From Pseudorhodobacter antarcticus (GTDB lineage: Bacteria > Pseudomonadota > Alphaproteobacteria > Rhodobacterales > Rhodobacteraceae), in contig CAMDHB010000105.1 in the NCBI GenBank assembly GCA_945897655.1, positions 1-9,738 of the forward strand: a stretch of DNA of 9,738 nucleotides, in the 5' to 3' direction. Shown one piece after another: positions 1 to 5,911 of this stretch (position 1 is its first letter; each line of letters starts with the position of its first letter). Made by a program: the position numbers and the translations under genes. The notes beneath the pieces were generated by a model. The model ran no database searches. It saw nothing but the letters and a program-made list of their open reading frames with translations, and had not been told where the DNA came from.

Positions 1-25
1 CTTCTACGGCGATGGTCTGAGCCAA
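1..25 (-). CDS. Possible start of a leftward gene, cut by window edge
   Basis: Reading leftward, a GGGGAG Shine-Dalgarno-like run (complement of 35-40) is followed nine bases later by TTG (complement of 23-25). The eight codons to the window edge are open and read M-A-Q-T-I-A-V-E, which looks like an ordinary protein N-terminus. It would be the next gene after the amidase on the same strand. Only eight codons are visible, so no function can be assigned and the call may be chance. The opposite reading is also possible: the plus strand has a TGA at 18-20 and a terminator-like hairpin at 52-74, which would fit a rightward gene ending at the edge. Confidence 0.25.
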
Positions 26-51
26 AACGACTCTCTCCCCTTCTGGCTATG

Positions 52-74
52 CTGTCAGTTTGCGCGACAGTTTT
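52..74 (+). terminator. Small hairpin followed by TTTT
   Basis: CTGTC (52-56) and GACAG (66-70) form a perfect 5-bp inverted repeat around a 9-base loop. On the plus strand it is followed directly by TTTT (71-74). The T-run lies on the side expected for terminating rightward transcription arriving from before the window, not for the leftward amidase. The stem is short, so this is a weak intrinsic-terminator candidate. It is the only notable structure between the amidase stop and the left edge. Confidence 0.3.
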
Positions 75-92
75 CCGGACATGCAAGAAAAT

Positions 93-1535
93 TCATTGGG
101 AATAGGGCTGGTTTGGTCGCCTTGCGCCCCAAGGTTGTGCAAGTTCCAACTCGGCACAAAGGGCGATCAGTTCCTCATCAGCGCCGTAAGGGGCGGCGAG
201 GTGGATGCCGATGGGCAGGCCATCCGACGACATGGCAAGGGGCAACGAGGCGGCGGGTTGGCCCGAGGCGTTGAAGATGGCGCAGAAGGGGGAATAGGCA
301 AAGATGCCATTCGGGCCAATGCGGTAATCGACATAATCGGTGGTGGTATGGGCAAAGCGGCCGACGCGGGCGGGGGGTTCGGCAAGGGTGGCGGTCAGCA
401 GGATGTCGGGGCCGGTGTCGAAGTAGCGGGCCATCTGGCGGGCGAAGTGGTGGATCTCGCCCACAGCCTCCAGATACCGCAGGGGGGACAGGGTTTCGGC
501 ATGGGCGAGTGCGCCACGACCGACGCCTTCGACCAGATCGTCGGTCAGGGGGCGGCCTTTCAGGCCGTGGCGGATGGACAGGGCGGTGCCGACGGCGACG
601 ATATCGGTCCAGGCGCGCATCATCATGGGAACGTTGGCTTTTTCTGGGCGGCCTGGTTCGACATGGTGGCCCAAGCTTTCCAGAAGCGCCCCGGTGGCGC
701 GGACGGCGGCGGCCACTTCAGGGTCGATGGGCTCGCCCGTCAGGGTGGTGTCACACAGGGCGACGCGCAGGCGGCGGGGCGGGCGGCTGATGGCGTCGGC
801 ATGGCTTTTGAGCAGGGGCGGGGCGACATAGGGCGCGCCAAGGTCGGGGCCGGAGCAGGCATCGAGCATGGTGGCGGTGTCGCGCACGGATTTGGTCAGG
901 AAGCCGTCAATCGACATGCCGGCCCAGCCTTCGCCAGACGCCGGGCCATCGGGCAGGCGGGCGCGGGTGGGTTTGAAGCCGAAAAGGCCGCAGGAGGATG
1001 CGGGGATGCGGACCGATCCGCCGCCATCCGAGCCGTGGGCAAAGGCCACGATGCCTGCGGCGACCGCAGCGCCCGACCCGCCCGAGGAGCCGCCGGACGT
1101 GTGGTTCAGGTTCCACGGGTTGCGGGTGGGGCCGCCATAAACGGCGGCCTCGGTCGCGGCCCCGATGCCGCCTTCGGGGCTGGTGGTGCGGCCAAAGGTG
1201 ACGACGCCGGTGGCGCGCATTCGGGTGTAGATTTCCGAGTCGTAGGTGTAGTGCGTGTCGGCAAACAGGCGCGATCCGTTGTGCGAGGGGAAATCTGTCG
1301 CCTCGCAGCCGAGATCCTTGAGGAGGTAAGGCACGCCGCGGAAGGGGCCACGGGGCAGGCCTGCGGCTATCGCGCGGCGGGCGGCATCCTCTTGCACTAG
1401 AACCACGGCATTCAGCGCGGGGTTCAGACGGTCCACGGCGGCAAGGGAGAGGTCCAGCAGTTCGGTGGGCGTCACCCGGCCCTGAGCGACAAGGGCGGCG
1501 ACGGCGGTTGCATCAAGGGCGGTCAGGTCATCCAT
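93..1535 (-). CDS. Amidase-signature family hydrolase
   Basis: A 480-residue member of the amidase signature (AS) family, which hydrolyses amide bonds with a Ser-cisSer-Lys triad. The triad is visible: Lys73 in LLKDLG, cis-Ser150 in the GGSSGGS stretch (148-154), and nucleophile Ser174 in GSDGGGSVRIPAS. The length is normal for the family, and no signal peptide is evident, so a cytoplasmic enzyme is expected. The start is ATG at 1533-1535, with a GGAG-type RBS about seven bases upstream. It lies 83 nt downstream of the histidine kinase on the same strand and may be read from the same transcript. The usual variation of substrate in this family (aliphatic, aryl, urea-type or peptide amides) cannot be resolved. 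There is no GatB or GatC partner nearby and the sequence does not read like GatA, so tRNA transamidation is unlikely. Family assignment is firm; substrate is unknown. Confidence 0.93.
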   Translation of the reverse strand: MDDLTALDATAVAALVAQGRVTPTELLDLSLAAVDRLNPALNAVVLVQEDAARRAIAAGLPRGPFRGVPYLLKDLGCEATDFPSHNGSRLFADTHYTYDSEIYTRMRATGVVTFGRTTSPEGGIGAATEAAVYGGPTRNPWNLNHTSGGSSGGSGAAVAAGIVAFAHGSDGGGSVRIPASSCGLFGFKPTRARLPDGPASGEGWAGMSIDGFLTKSVRDTATMLDACSGPDLGAPYVAPPLLKSHADAISRPPRRLRVALCDTTLTGEPIDPEVAAAVRATGALLESLGHHVEPGRPEKANVPMMMRAWTDIVAVGTALSIRHGLKGRPLTDDLVEGVGRGALAHAETLSPLRYLEAVGEIHHFARQMARYFDTGPDILLTATLAEPPARVGRFAHTTTDYVDYRIGPNGIFAYSPFCAIFNASGQPAASLPLAMSSDGLPIGIHLAAPYGADEELIALCAELELAQPWGARRPNQPYSQ

Positions 1536-1618
1536 CGGCGTCTCCGGGTCATTGCGCCGTGATGGTGGCGCGCGGTCTTCGGCCGCGTCCTGCCTATCCC
1601 CGCCGCCCGCTGTCGTTT

Positions 1619-3319
1619 TCAGGCGTTTCTATCGGGCAGGACGGCCAGCAGGGCAGCGCTGAGCGATTCGGCGGACAGCGGTTTGGCGACATAGCCGTTC
1701 ATCCCCAGGGCCAGGCAGCGCAGGCGATGCTCCTCGGACGCGTCGGCGGTCATGGCGATGACGGGAATGCGCGAGATGGAATAGGCCAGGTTACGGATGC
1801 CCTCCAGGGTTTCGGCACCGTCCATGCCGGGCATCAACATGTCCATCAAGATCACGTCGGGCCGGACCGTTTCGATCATGGTCAGCGCGGTCGGGCCATC
1901 GGGCGCCTCGGTCACGGTGGCGTGCATGATGCGCAGATAGGTCATCGCAACCAGACGGTTGGTGGCCACATCATCCACCACCAGCACCCGTACCCCGGTC
2001 AGATCGGCGATGCGGCGGGCCGGGGGAAGGGCGGCGTCCGGGGGCAAGGGGCTGAGGGCAAAGCTGAGGATGAAACTCGCCCCGCGCTGACCGGGCGCCA
2101 GAACCAGATCACCGCCCATCCGCCGGGCCAGGGTGCGGCTGATCGACAGGCCCAGGCCTGAGCCTGCAACCTGACTGTCGCCCCGCTGAAAGGGTTCGAA
2201 AATCTTTTCACGCAGCGGTTCCGGCACGCCGGGGCCGCGATCTGTCACCACAACCTCGACCCGGTCGGGGGCGGGGGCGGTGACCGCCACGTCAACCCCA
2301 TCGCTTTGCGAATACTTGACGGCGTTGGACAAAAGGTTCGACAGGCACTGACGGTAACGCTGCGCATCAATCCCGCCGATTCGCGGCACGTTGGGCGCAA
2401 AGGTCACGGCCAGCGTCATGCCCGCCTCGGCCAGTTGCTGACGAAACAGGGCGACTGTGGCATTGGTTTCGGTACGAATATCAACGGCGGTTGGCCGGAT
2501 CGGCAGTTGACCCGCCTCGACCGTGGACAGATCGACGATATCATTCAGCAGGACCGACAGGCTGCTGGCCGATTGGACCAGCGTCGCCAGACGCTCTCTG
2601 GACTGGGTTTGGGTGGCACTTGTCAACTCGGCATAGCCCATGCCCAGAATGGCGTTCAGGGGGGTGCGCAGTTCGTGACTCATCTGCGCCAGAAAGCGTG
2701 ACTTGGCCTCGGTCGCGGCTTCGGCGTCCTTAAGGCCGCGCGACATGGCGGTGTACAAGCCATTCACGGCCTTGATCGTGACCAGAACGAAGTAGACCGC
2801 TGCCAACAGACAGAAGGAGGAGACCAGAAGGCCGGTCATATTGTCGGCGTTCAGCCAGAAGTAGGTGTTGCCGATGACCGCGATGATCATGGTGGTGACC
2901 AAAGACACATAGGTCAGCGGCAGGTGAACGGTGCGAACTGTCGAGATGTGGACAAGGTTGACCAGAAATATCCCGACGGCCAAGGATTTTGCAAAGCTGT
3001 CAGGGTTCTGCCACACCATCGCATAGATCGACCCATAAACGATCTGAGCGCCCGCATAGGCCACCATCATCATCAGATAGCGCCCGGCTTGTGCAGGGGG
3101 ATCAAGGTTTTTCAGCAACCGCAGGCCGGCTGTCTCAAGAATGGCATCGATGACGGCCAGACCGACACACATCCAGAACGGCAGGTACAGCGCCGCGATT
3201 GCAAAGGGCACCACGGCCAGGATCAGGCGATTGGTCTCGACCCCGGCGCAGGTGTCATACTGCAGCGCAATCTCTTTGCGGGACTGGGATTTGGCGAAGT
3301 CGTACAGCCAGTTTGACAT
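1619..3319 (-). CDS. Membrane hybrid sensor histidine kinase with C-terminal receiver
   Basis: A 566-residue hybrid kinase. About six hydrophobic segments span residues 31-184 (roughly 31-46, 48-66, 81-101, 112-127, 131-152, 162-184), with no PAS or large periplasmic domain, so any signal is sensed in or at the membrane. The HisKA helix carries the phospho-acceptor His215 in FLAQMSHELRTPLN. The HATPase has Asn332 in the N-box, DRGPG (360-364) and GSGLGL (386-391). The C-terminal receiver (about 442-560) has acidic Asp449/450, phospho-acceptor Asp493 in LMDMLMPGMDG, Thr524 and Lys546. All catalytic residues are present. Ending in a receiver implies onward transfer through a histidine phosphotransfer protein, but no such protein or response regulator is in the window. 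The start ATG at 3317-3319 has a GGGGAA RBS. The sensor type is not one I can name, so the input signal is unknown. Confidence 0.93.
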   Translation of the reverse strand: MSNWLYDFAKSQSRKEIALQYDTCAGVETNRLILAVVPFAIAALYLPFWMCVGLAVIDAILETAGLRLLKNLDPPAQAGRYLMMMVAYAGAQIVYGSIYAMVWQNPDSFAKSLAVGIFLVNLVHISTVRTVHLPLTYVSLVTTMIIAVIGNTYFWLNADNMTGLLVSSFCLLAAVYFVLVTIKAVNGLYTAMSRGLKDAEAATEAKSRFLAQMSHELRTPLNAILGMGYAELTSATQTQSRERLATLVQSASSLSVLLNDIVDLSTVEAGQLPIRPTAVDIRTETNATVALFRQQLAEAGMTLAVTFAPNVPRIGGIDAQRYRQCLSNLLSNAVKYSQSDGVDVAVTAPAPDRVEVVVTDRGPGVPEPLREKIFEPFQRGDSQVAGSGLGLSISRTLARRMGGDLVLAPGQRGASFILSFALSPLPPDAALPPARRIADLTGVRVLVVDDVATNRLVAMTYLRIMHATVTEAPDGPTALTMIETVRPDVILMDMLMPGMDGAETLEGIRNLAYSISRIPVIAMTADASEEHRLRCLALGMNGYVAKPLSAESLSAALLAVLPDRNA

Positions 3320-3396
3320 GATGCTTCCCCGGTGACGTCTGGATGATCTACTTAAACATGCCTTTCTTTACGTTTCGATCGACTTTAGGCTGACGA
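3320..3396 (-). promoter_or_regulatory. AT-richer gap upstream of the histidine kinase
   Basis: This 77-nt gap lies between the DUF6476-like gene and the kinase. Its part at about 3348-3386 is visibly richer in A and T than the surrounding coding DNA, which is where a leftward promoter for the kinase would be expected. I cannot identify a convincing -35/-10 pair. No T-tailed hairpin is present on the minus strand, so the kinase could equally be read from the upstream gene's transcript. Confidence 0.25.
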
Positions 3397-3711
3397 TCAG
3401 GGTTTGGTGACGTCAATCTGAAGTTCTTGCCGCAAATTTCCGGTGGTGTCGTAAATCAGGATGCGGTCATCGGTGGTGACCACGGCGATCCAGCCGGTTC
3501 CCATCGTGACGGCGGCCGCCTTGGCCCCAGCGGGCAAGGCCAGGGCATCAGGCAAAACAGGGCCGGTCGGGGCGGACGGCATACGGGTGACAAGCAGGCC
3601 AACCACGGTTATGACACCCACAATCATCACGATCATCAGCACGGTGACCAGATGTTTCAGAAATCGCAGCGAGGGCGGCAGCTCTGGCTCTGCCAACGGA
3701 TGGTCTGTCAT
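3397..3711 (-). CDS. Small single-pass membrane protein, DUF6476-like
   Basis: A 104-residue protein with a short proline-rich N-terminus (LAEPELPPSLRFLKHL), one hydrophobic segment at about 21-43, and a roughly 60-residue C-terminal part. The end WIAVVTTDDRILIYDTTG reads like one beta-propeller-type blade. The topology suggests an N-in inner-membrane anchor with a periplasmic tail. It resembles the small Rhodobacterales family I recall as DUF6476, which has no known function. The start is ATG at 3709-3711, chosen because a strong AGGGAGG RBS lies six bases upstream; the frame stays open to 3909, but that extension runs antisense through the pseudouridine synthase gene. The start codon overlaps that gene's start head to head. 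The kinase gene follows 77 nt downstream on the same strand. Confidence 0.82.
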   Translation of the reverse strand: MTDHPLAEPELPPSLRFLKHLVTVLMIVMIVGVITVVGLLVTRMPSAPTGPVLPDALALPAGAKAAAVTMGTGWIAVVTTDDRILIYDTTGNLRQELQIDVTKP

Positions 3712-3712
3712 G
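3709..3712. other. Overlapping divergent start codons in one CATG palindrome
   Basis: The bases CATG hold two start codons. ATG at 3710-3712 on the plus strand opens the pseudouridine synthase gene, and ATG at 3711-3709 on the minus strand opens the DUF6476-like gene. There is no intergenic DNA, so each gene's RBS and any promoter lie inside the other's coding region. The minus-strand RBS (complement of about 3718-3724) falls within synthase codons 3-5. The plus-strand RBS is weak: only a GGA at 3698-3700. Confidence 0.7.
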
Positions 3713-4756
3713 CCCGCCTCCCTTTTGCCCGACGACGATCTTGAGCCTGATACGCTGAGCCTGACCATCGGTGCGGACGCGCCACCCCGCCTTGATAAGG
3801 CGCTTGCCGCCCTTGTGCCAGAGGGGGCGGCCCTGTCGCGGACGCGTCTGATGCGGATGATCGCCGAAGGGGCGGTGTGGCTGGACGGCGTGGCCGTCAC
3901 CGACCCCAAGGCGCGGGTGGTGGAGGGACAGGTTTATGACCTGCGGTTGGACCCTGCGGTCGAGGTCGAGACGCTGGCCGAGGATATTGCCCTGACCATT
4001 GTGCATGAGGACGGCGATCTGATCGTGATCGACAAGCCTGCGGGGATGGTGGTACATCCCGCCCCCGGTTCGCCCACCGGTACGTTGGTGAACGCGCTGC
4101 TGGCGCATTGCGCCGACACCCTGTCAGGCATTGGGGGCGAGCGGCGGCCGGGGATCGTGCACCGGATCGACAAGGACACGACGGGTCTGTTGGTGGTCGC
4201 GAAATCCGACCGGGCGCATCATGGGCTGGCGGCGCAGTTCGAGGATCATTCGGTCAACCGCCGCTATCTGGCGGTGGTGCACGGGGTTCCGCAGGCCGGT
4301 GATCCGCGCATTCGGGGCCTGAAGGGTGTCAGTTTCGAGGCGGGCGGTATCCTGAAGATCGCCACCCACCTGGCCCGCCACAAGACCGACCGTCAGCGCC
4401 AGGCCGTGGTCTGGGAGCAGGGCCGCCACGCCGTGACACGGGTGCGCGTGGTCGAGGCGTTTGGCGATGGGGCATCTTTGGTCGAATGCTGGCTGGAGAC
4501 GGGGCGTACCCATCAGATCCGGGTTCACATGGCCTATGTCGGGCATGGTTTGCTGGGGGATCAGACCTATGGCGGCAAGAAACGGCTGTCACCGAAACTG
4601 TTTGGCGATGCTGCCGAATTGGGCAACAGCTTTCCCCGGCAGGCACTGCATGCAGCGACCTTGGGGTTTGAGCATCCGGTGTCGGGTGAAATGATGGAGT
4701 TTTCATCGCCCCTTCCGGATGATCTGGACCAGTTGATCGCGGCGCTGCGGGGGTAG
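3710..4756 (+). CDS. rluD: 23S rRNA pseudouridine synthase, RluD type
   Basis: A 348-residue RluA/RluD-family enzyme that isomerises uridine to pseudouridine in ribosomal RNA. RluD members act on helix 69 of 23S rRNA (uridines 1911, 1915 and 1917 in E. coli). An N-terminal S4 RNA-binding domain begins at about residue 27 (PRLDKALA) and runs to about 85. The catalytic domain follows, with VIDKPAGMVVHP (107-117), the catalytic motif HRIDKDTTGL with Asp154, and GRTHQIRVH (265-273). The K-D-T-T form of the motif favours RluD over RluC or RluA. Length is normal. The start is ATG 3710, because the family N-terminus needs the strand before PRLDK and no better start lies nearby; its RBS is weak. The frame is open further upstream, but that part is antisense to the DUF6476-like gene. 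A hairpin overlaps the stop codon. Confidence 0.88.
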   Translation: MPASLLPDDDLEPDTLSLTIGADAPPRLDKALAALVPEGAALSRTRLMRMIAEGAVWLDGVAVTDPKARVVEGQVYDLRLDPAVEVETLAEDIALTIVHEDGDLIVIDKPAGMVVHPAPGSPTGTLVNALLAHCADTLSGIGGERRPGIVHRIDKDTTGLLVVAKSDRAHHGLAAQFEDHSVNRRYLAVVHGVPQAGDPRIRGLKGVSFEAGGILKIATHLARHKTDRQRQAVVWEQGRHAVTRVRVVEAFGDGASLVECWLETGRTHQIRVHMAYVGHGLLGDQTYGGKKRLSPKLFGDAAELGNSFPRQALHAATLGFEHPVSGEMMEFSSPLPDDLDQLIAALRG

Positions 4757-4767
4757 CGCCTGTTTCC
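4741..4767 (+). terminator. Terminator-like hairpin overlapping the rluD stop
   Basis: GGCGCT (4741-4746) and AGCGCC (4755-4760) form a perfect 6-bp stem with an 8-base loop, followed by TGTTTCC. The 3' arm includes the last bases of the TAG stop codon. The position is right for ending the rluD transcript before the rpoH promoter region; the T-run is short. Confidence 0.5.
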
Positions 4768-4794
4768 GCTAACGTTTGCGTGATCGCAATGTAA

Positions 4795-4825
4795 TGATCC
4801 TTCACATTCGACGGAGCGATATTCA
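4795..4825 (+). promoter_or_regulatory. Candidate sigma-E type promoter upstream of rpoH
   Basis: TGATCC (4795-4800) matches the -35 element I recall for Rhodobacter sphaeroides sigma-E. It is followed 18-19 bases later by ATATTC/TATTCA (4819-4825), a partial match to the expected TATAA-like -10. The element is in a non-coding gap, in the right orientation, about 110 bases before the rpoH start. In R. sphaeroides it is rpoHII that is known to depend on sigma-E, whereas the protein encoded here looks like RpoHI, so the match may be fortuitous. Confidence 0.3.
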
Positions 4826-4856
4826 TCTGACGTTAATGCTGATGTGCATCATAGGG

Positions 4857-4886
4857 CTTGAACCAGCCTTGTGGCACACTTAAATC
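4857..4886 (+). promoter_or_regulatory. Candidate proximal rpoH promoter (CTTGAA element)
   Basis: CTTGAA (4857-4862) matches the -35 core recognised by heat-shock sigma factors. TTGAAC (4858-4863) followed after 17 bases by TAAATC (4881-4886) could instead be a degenerate housekeeping promoter. The -10 is poor for either. The location, about 50-75 bases before the start codon, is typical for a proximal promoter. If the heat-shock reading is right, it would imply autoregulation. Confidence 0.28.
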
Positions 4887-4893
4887 GACCATC

Positions 4894-4927
4894 CCCGGGG
4901 GCGAAGTCGCACCGGGCCAAAAGGGAG
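4894..4927 (+). promoter_or_regulatory. rpoH leader hairpin and ribosome binding site
   Basis: CCCGG (4894-4898) and CCGGG (4912-4916) can pair, with GCG/CGC stacking inside (loop AAGT). The hairpin ends four bases before the Shine-Dalgarno AAGGGAG (4921-4927), which is eight bases from the ATG at 4936. The Shine-Dalgarno itself is free in this fold. Only a 4-bp alternative (TCCC 4892-4895 with GGGA 4923-4926) would mask it, so a thermosensor is possible but weakly supported. The good RBS fixes the rpoH start at 4936. Confidence 0.35.
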
Positions 4928-4935
4928 CGTCTATA

Positions 4936-5832
4936 ATGAGCACCTATGCCAATCTGCCTGCCCCAAGTCCTGAACAGGGGCTGAACCGGTATATGCAGGA
5001 AATCCGCAAGTTTCCGCTGCTGGAGCCGGAAGAAGAATACATGCTGGCCAAAAGCTGGGTTGACCACCAGGACAGCAAGGCTGCGCACCGGATGGTGACG
5101 AGCCACCTGCGTCTGGCGGCAAAGATCGCAATGGGCTATCGGGGTTACGGCCTGCCGCAAGCGGAAGTGATTTCCGAGGCGAATGTGGGCCTGATGCAGG
5201 CCGTGAAGCGGTTTGACCCGGAAAAGGGCTTTCGTCTGGCGACCTATGCCATGTGGTGGATCCGCGCGTCGATCCAGGAATATATCCTGCGGTCATGGAG
5301 CCTCGTGAAACTGGGCACGACATCGGCGCAGAAGAAGCTGTTCTTCAACCTGCGCAAGGCCAAAGCCAAGGTCGGCGCGTTGGAGGAGGGCGATTTGCGT
5401 CCCGAAAACGTGGCCCGGATTGCGACCGATCTGAACGTGTCGGAAGCCGAGGTCATTGACATGAACCGCCGTCTGTCGGGCGGCGATGCCAGCTTGAACG
5501 TGACGGTTGGTGCGGATGGCGAAGGCTCGACCCAGTGGCAGGATTGGCTGGAGGATGAGGACAGCGATCAGGCCGGCGACTATGCCGAAAAGGACGAGTT
5601 CGAACTGCGCCATGCCCTGCTGACCCAAGCCATGTCGGCGCTGAATGACCGCGAACGCGACGTGCTGGCCAAGCGCCGCCTGTCCGAGACGCCGGTCACG
5701 CTGGAAGAATTGTCCGAAAGCTATGGCGTCAGCCGCGAACGTATCCGCCAGATCGAAGTGCGGGCGTTCGAAAAGCTGCAAGAACGGATGCGCGAACTGG
5801 CCAAGGGCAAGGGCATGGTGGTGCCTGCCTGA
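4936..5832 (+). CDS. rpoH: Heat-shock sigma factor RpoH (sigma-32 family)
   Basis: A 298-residue sigma factor that directs RNA polymerase to heat-shock and related stress promoters. Region 1.2/2 is highly conserved, from LNRYMQEIRKFPLLEPEEE through SHLRLAAKIAMGYRGYGLP, DPEKGFRLATYAMWWIRASI and EYILRSWSLVKLG. The RpoH box QKKLFFNLR (132-140), which distinguishes sigma-32 from other group-3 sigmas, is intact. Region 4.2 has the helix-turn-helix TLEELSESYGVSRERIRQIE (255-274). The N-terminus and the DMNRRLSGGDASLN segment read more like RpoHI than the divergent RpoHII of Rhodobacter; this is from memory of those families. The start is ATG 4936 with AAGGGAG eight bases upstream. An upstream TTG at 4858 in the same frame was not used because it lacks an RBS and adds non-family sequence. 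The gene is followed by a strong hairpin and then psd. Confidence 0.95.
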   Translation: MSTYANLPAPSPEQGLNRYMQEIRKFPLLEPEEEYMLAKSWVDHQDSKAAHRMVTSHLRLAAKIAMGYRGYGLPQAEVISEANVGLMQAVKRFDPEKGFRLATYAMWWIRASIQEYILRSWSLVKLGTTSAQKKLFFNLRKAKAKVGALEEGDLRPENVARIATDLNVSEAEVIDMNRRLSGGDASLNVTVGADGEGSTQWQDWLEDEDSDQAGDYAEKDEFELRHALLTQAMSALNDRERDVLAKRRLSETPVTLEELSESYGVSRERIRQIEVRAFEKLQERMRELAKGKGMVVPA

Positions 5833-5836
5833 CCAT

Positions 5837-5872
5837 GTGGCGCGGCGAAACGGTTGAACTTCGCCGCGCCGC
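5837..5872 (+). terminator. Strong GC hairpin after rpoH, no T-run
   Basis: GGCGCGGCGAA (5839-5849) and TTCGCCGCGCC (5860-5870) are a perfect 11-bp inverted repeat with a 10-base loop. A G-T wobble and a further G-C pair extend it to 5837/5872. It starts five bases after the rpoH stop. No T-run follows on either strand, so it could be a leaky terminator, a 3'-end stabiliser for rpoH mRNA, or an attenuator limiting read-through into psd, which starts about 40 bases later. Confidence 0.6.
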
Positions 5873-5911
5873 CGCGTATGTCAGGCGCTTGGCTGGACCG
5901 GAGTGCCCCTG

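Noticed and set aside
60..1400. 446-codon open frame on the plus strand opposite the amidase
   Set aside because: Its product is a low-complexity Gly/Ala/Arg sequence typical of antisense frames in GC-rich DNA, while the minus strand encodes a complete amidase with all catalytic residues.
1571..1587. CGCGG/CCGCG inverted repeat between kinase and amidase as a terminator
   Set aside because: Only five base pairs, with no T-run on the minus strand where it would be needed; likely chance in GC-rich DNA.
3331..3414. Repeated GGTGACGTC at 3331-3339 and 3406-3414, the second extending to TGACGTCA
   Set aside because: One copy is coding sequence at the end of the DUF6476-like gene, and only nine bases are shared; too little to claim an operator pair.
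3461..3709. Extended N-terminus (83 residues) for the pseudouridine synthase
   Set aside because: It overlaps the DUF6476-like gene in antisense and adds sequence foreign to the family; length from 3710 fits RluD.
3712..3909. Extended N-terminus (66 residues) for the DUF6476-like protein
   Set aside because: It is antisense to the S4 domain of the pseudouridine synthase and basic and low-complexity; the strong RBS sits just before the internal ATG at 3711.
4858..4935. TTG at 4858 as rpoH start
   Set aside because: No RBS precedes it, the added residues do not resemble sigma factors, and AAGGGAG is correctly spaced before ATG 4936.
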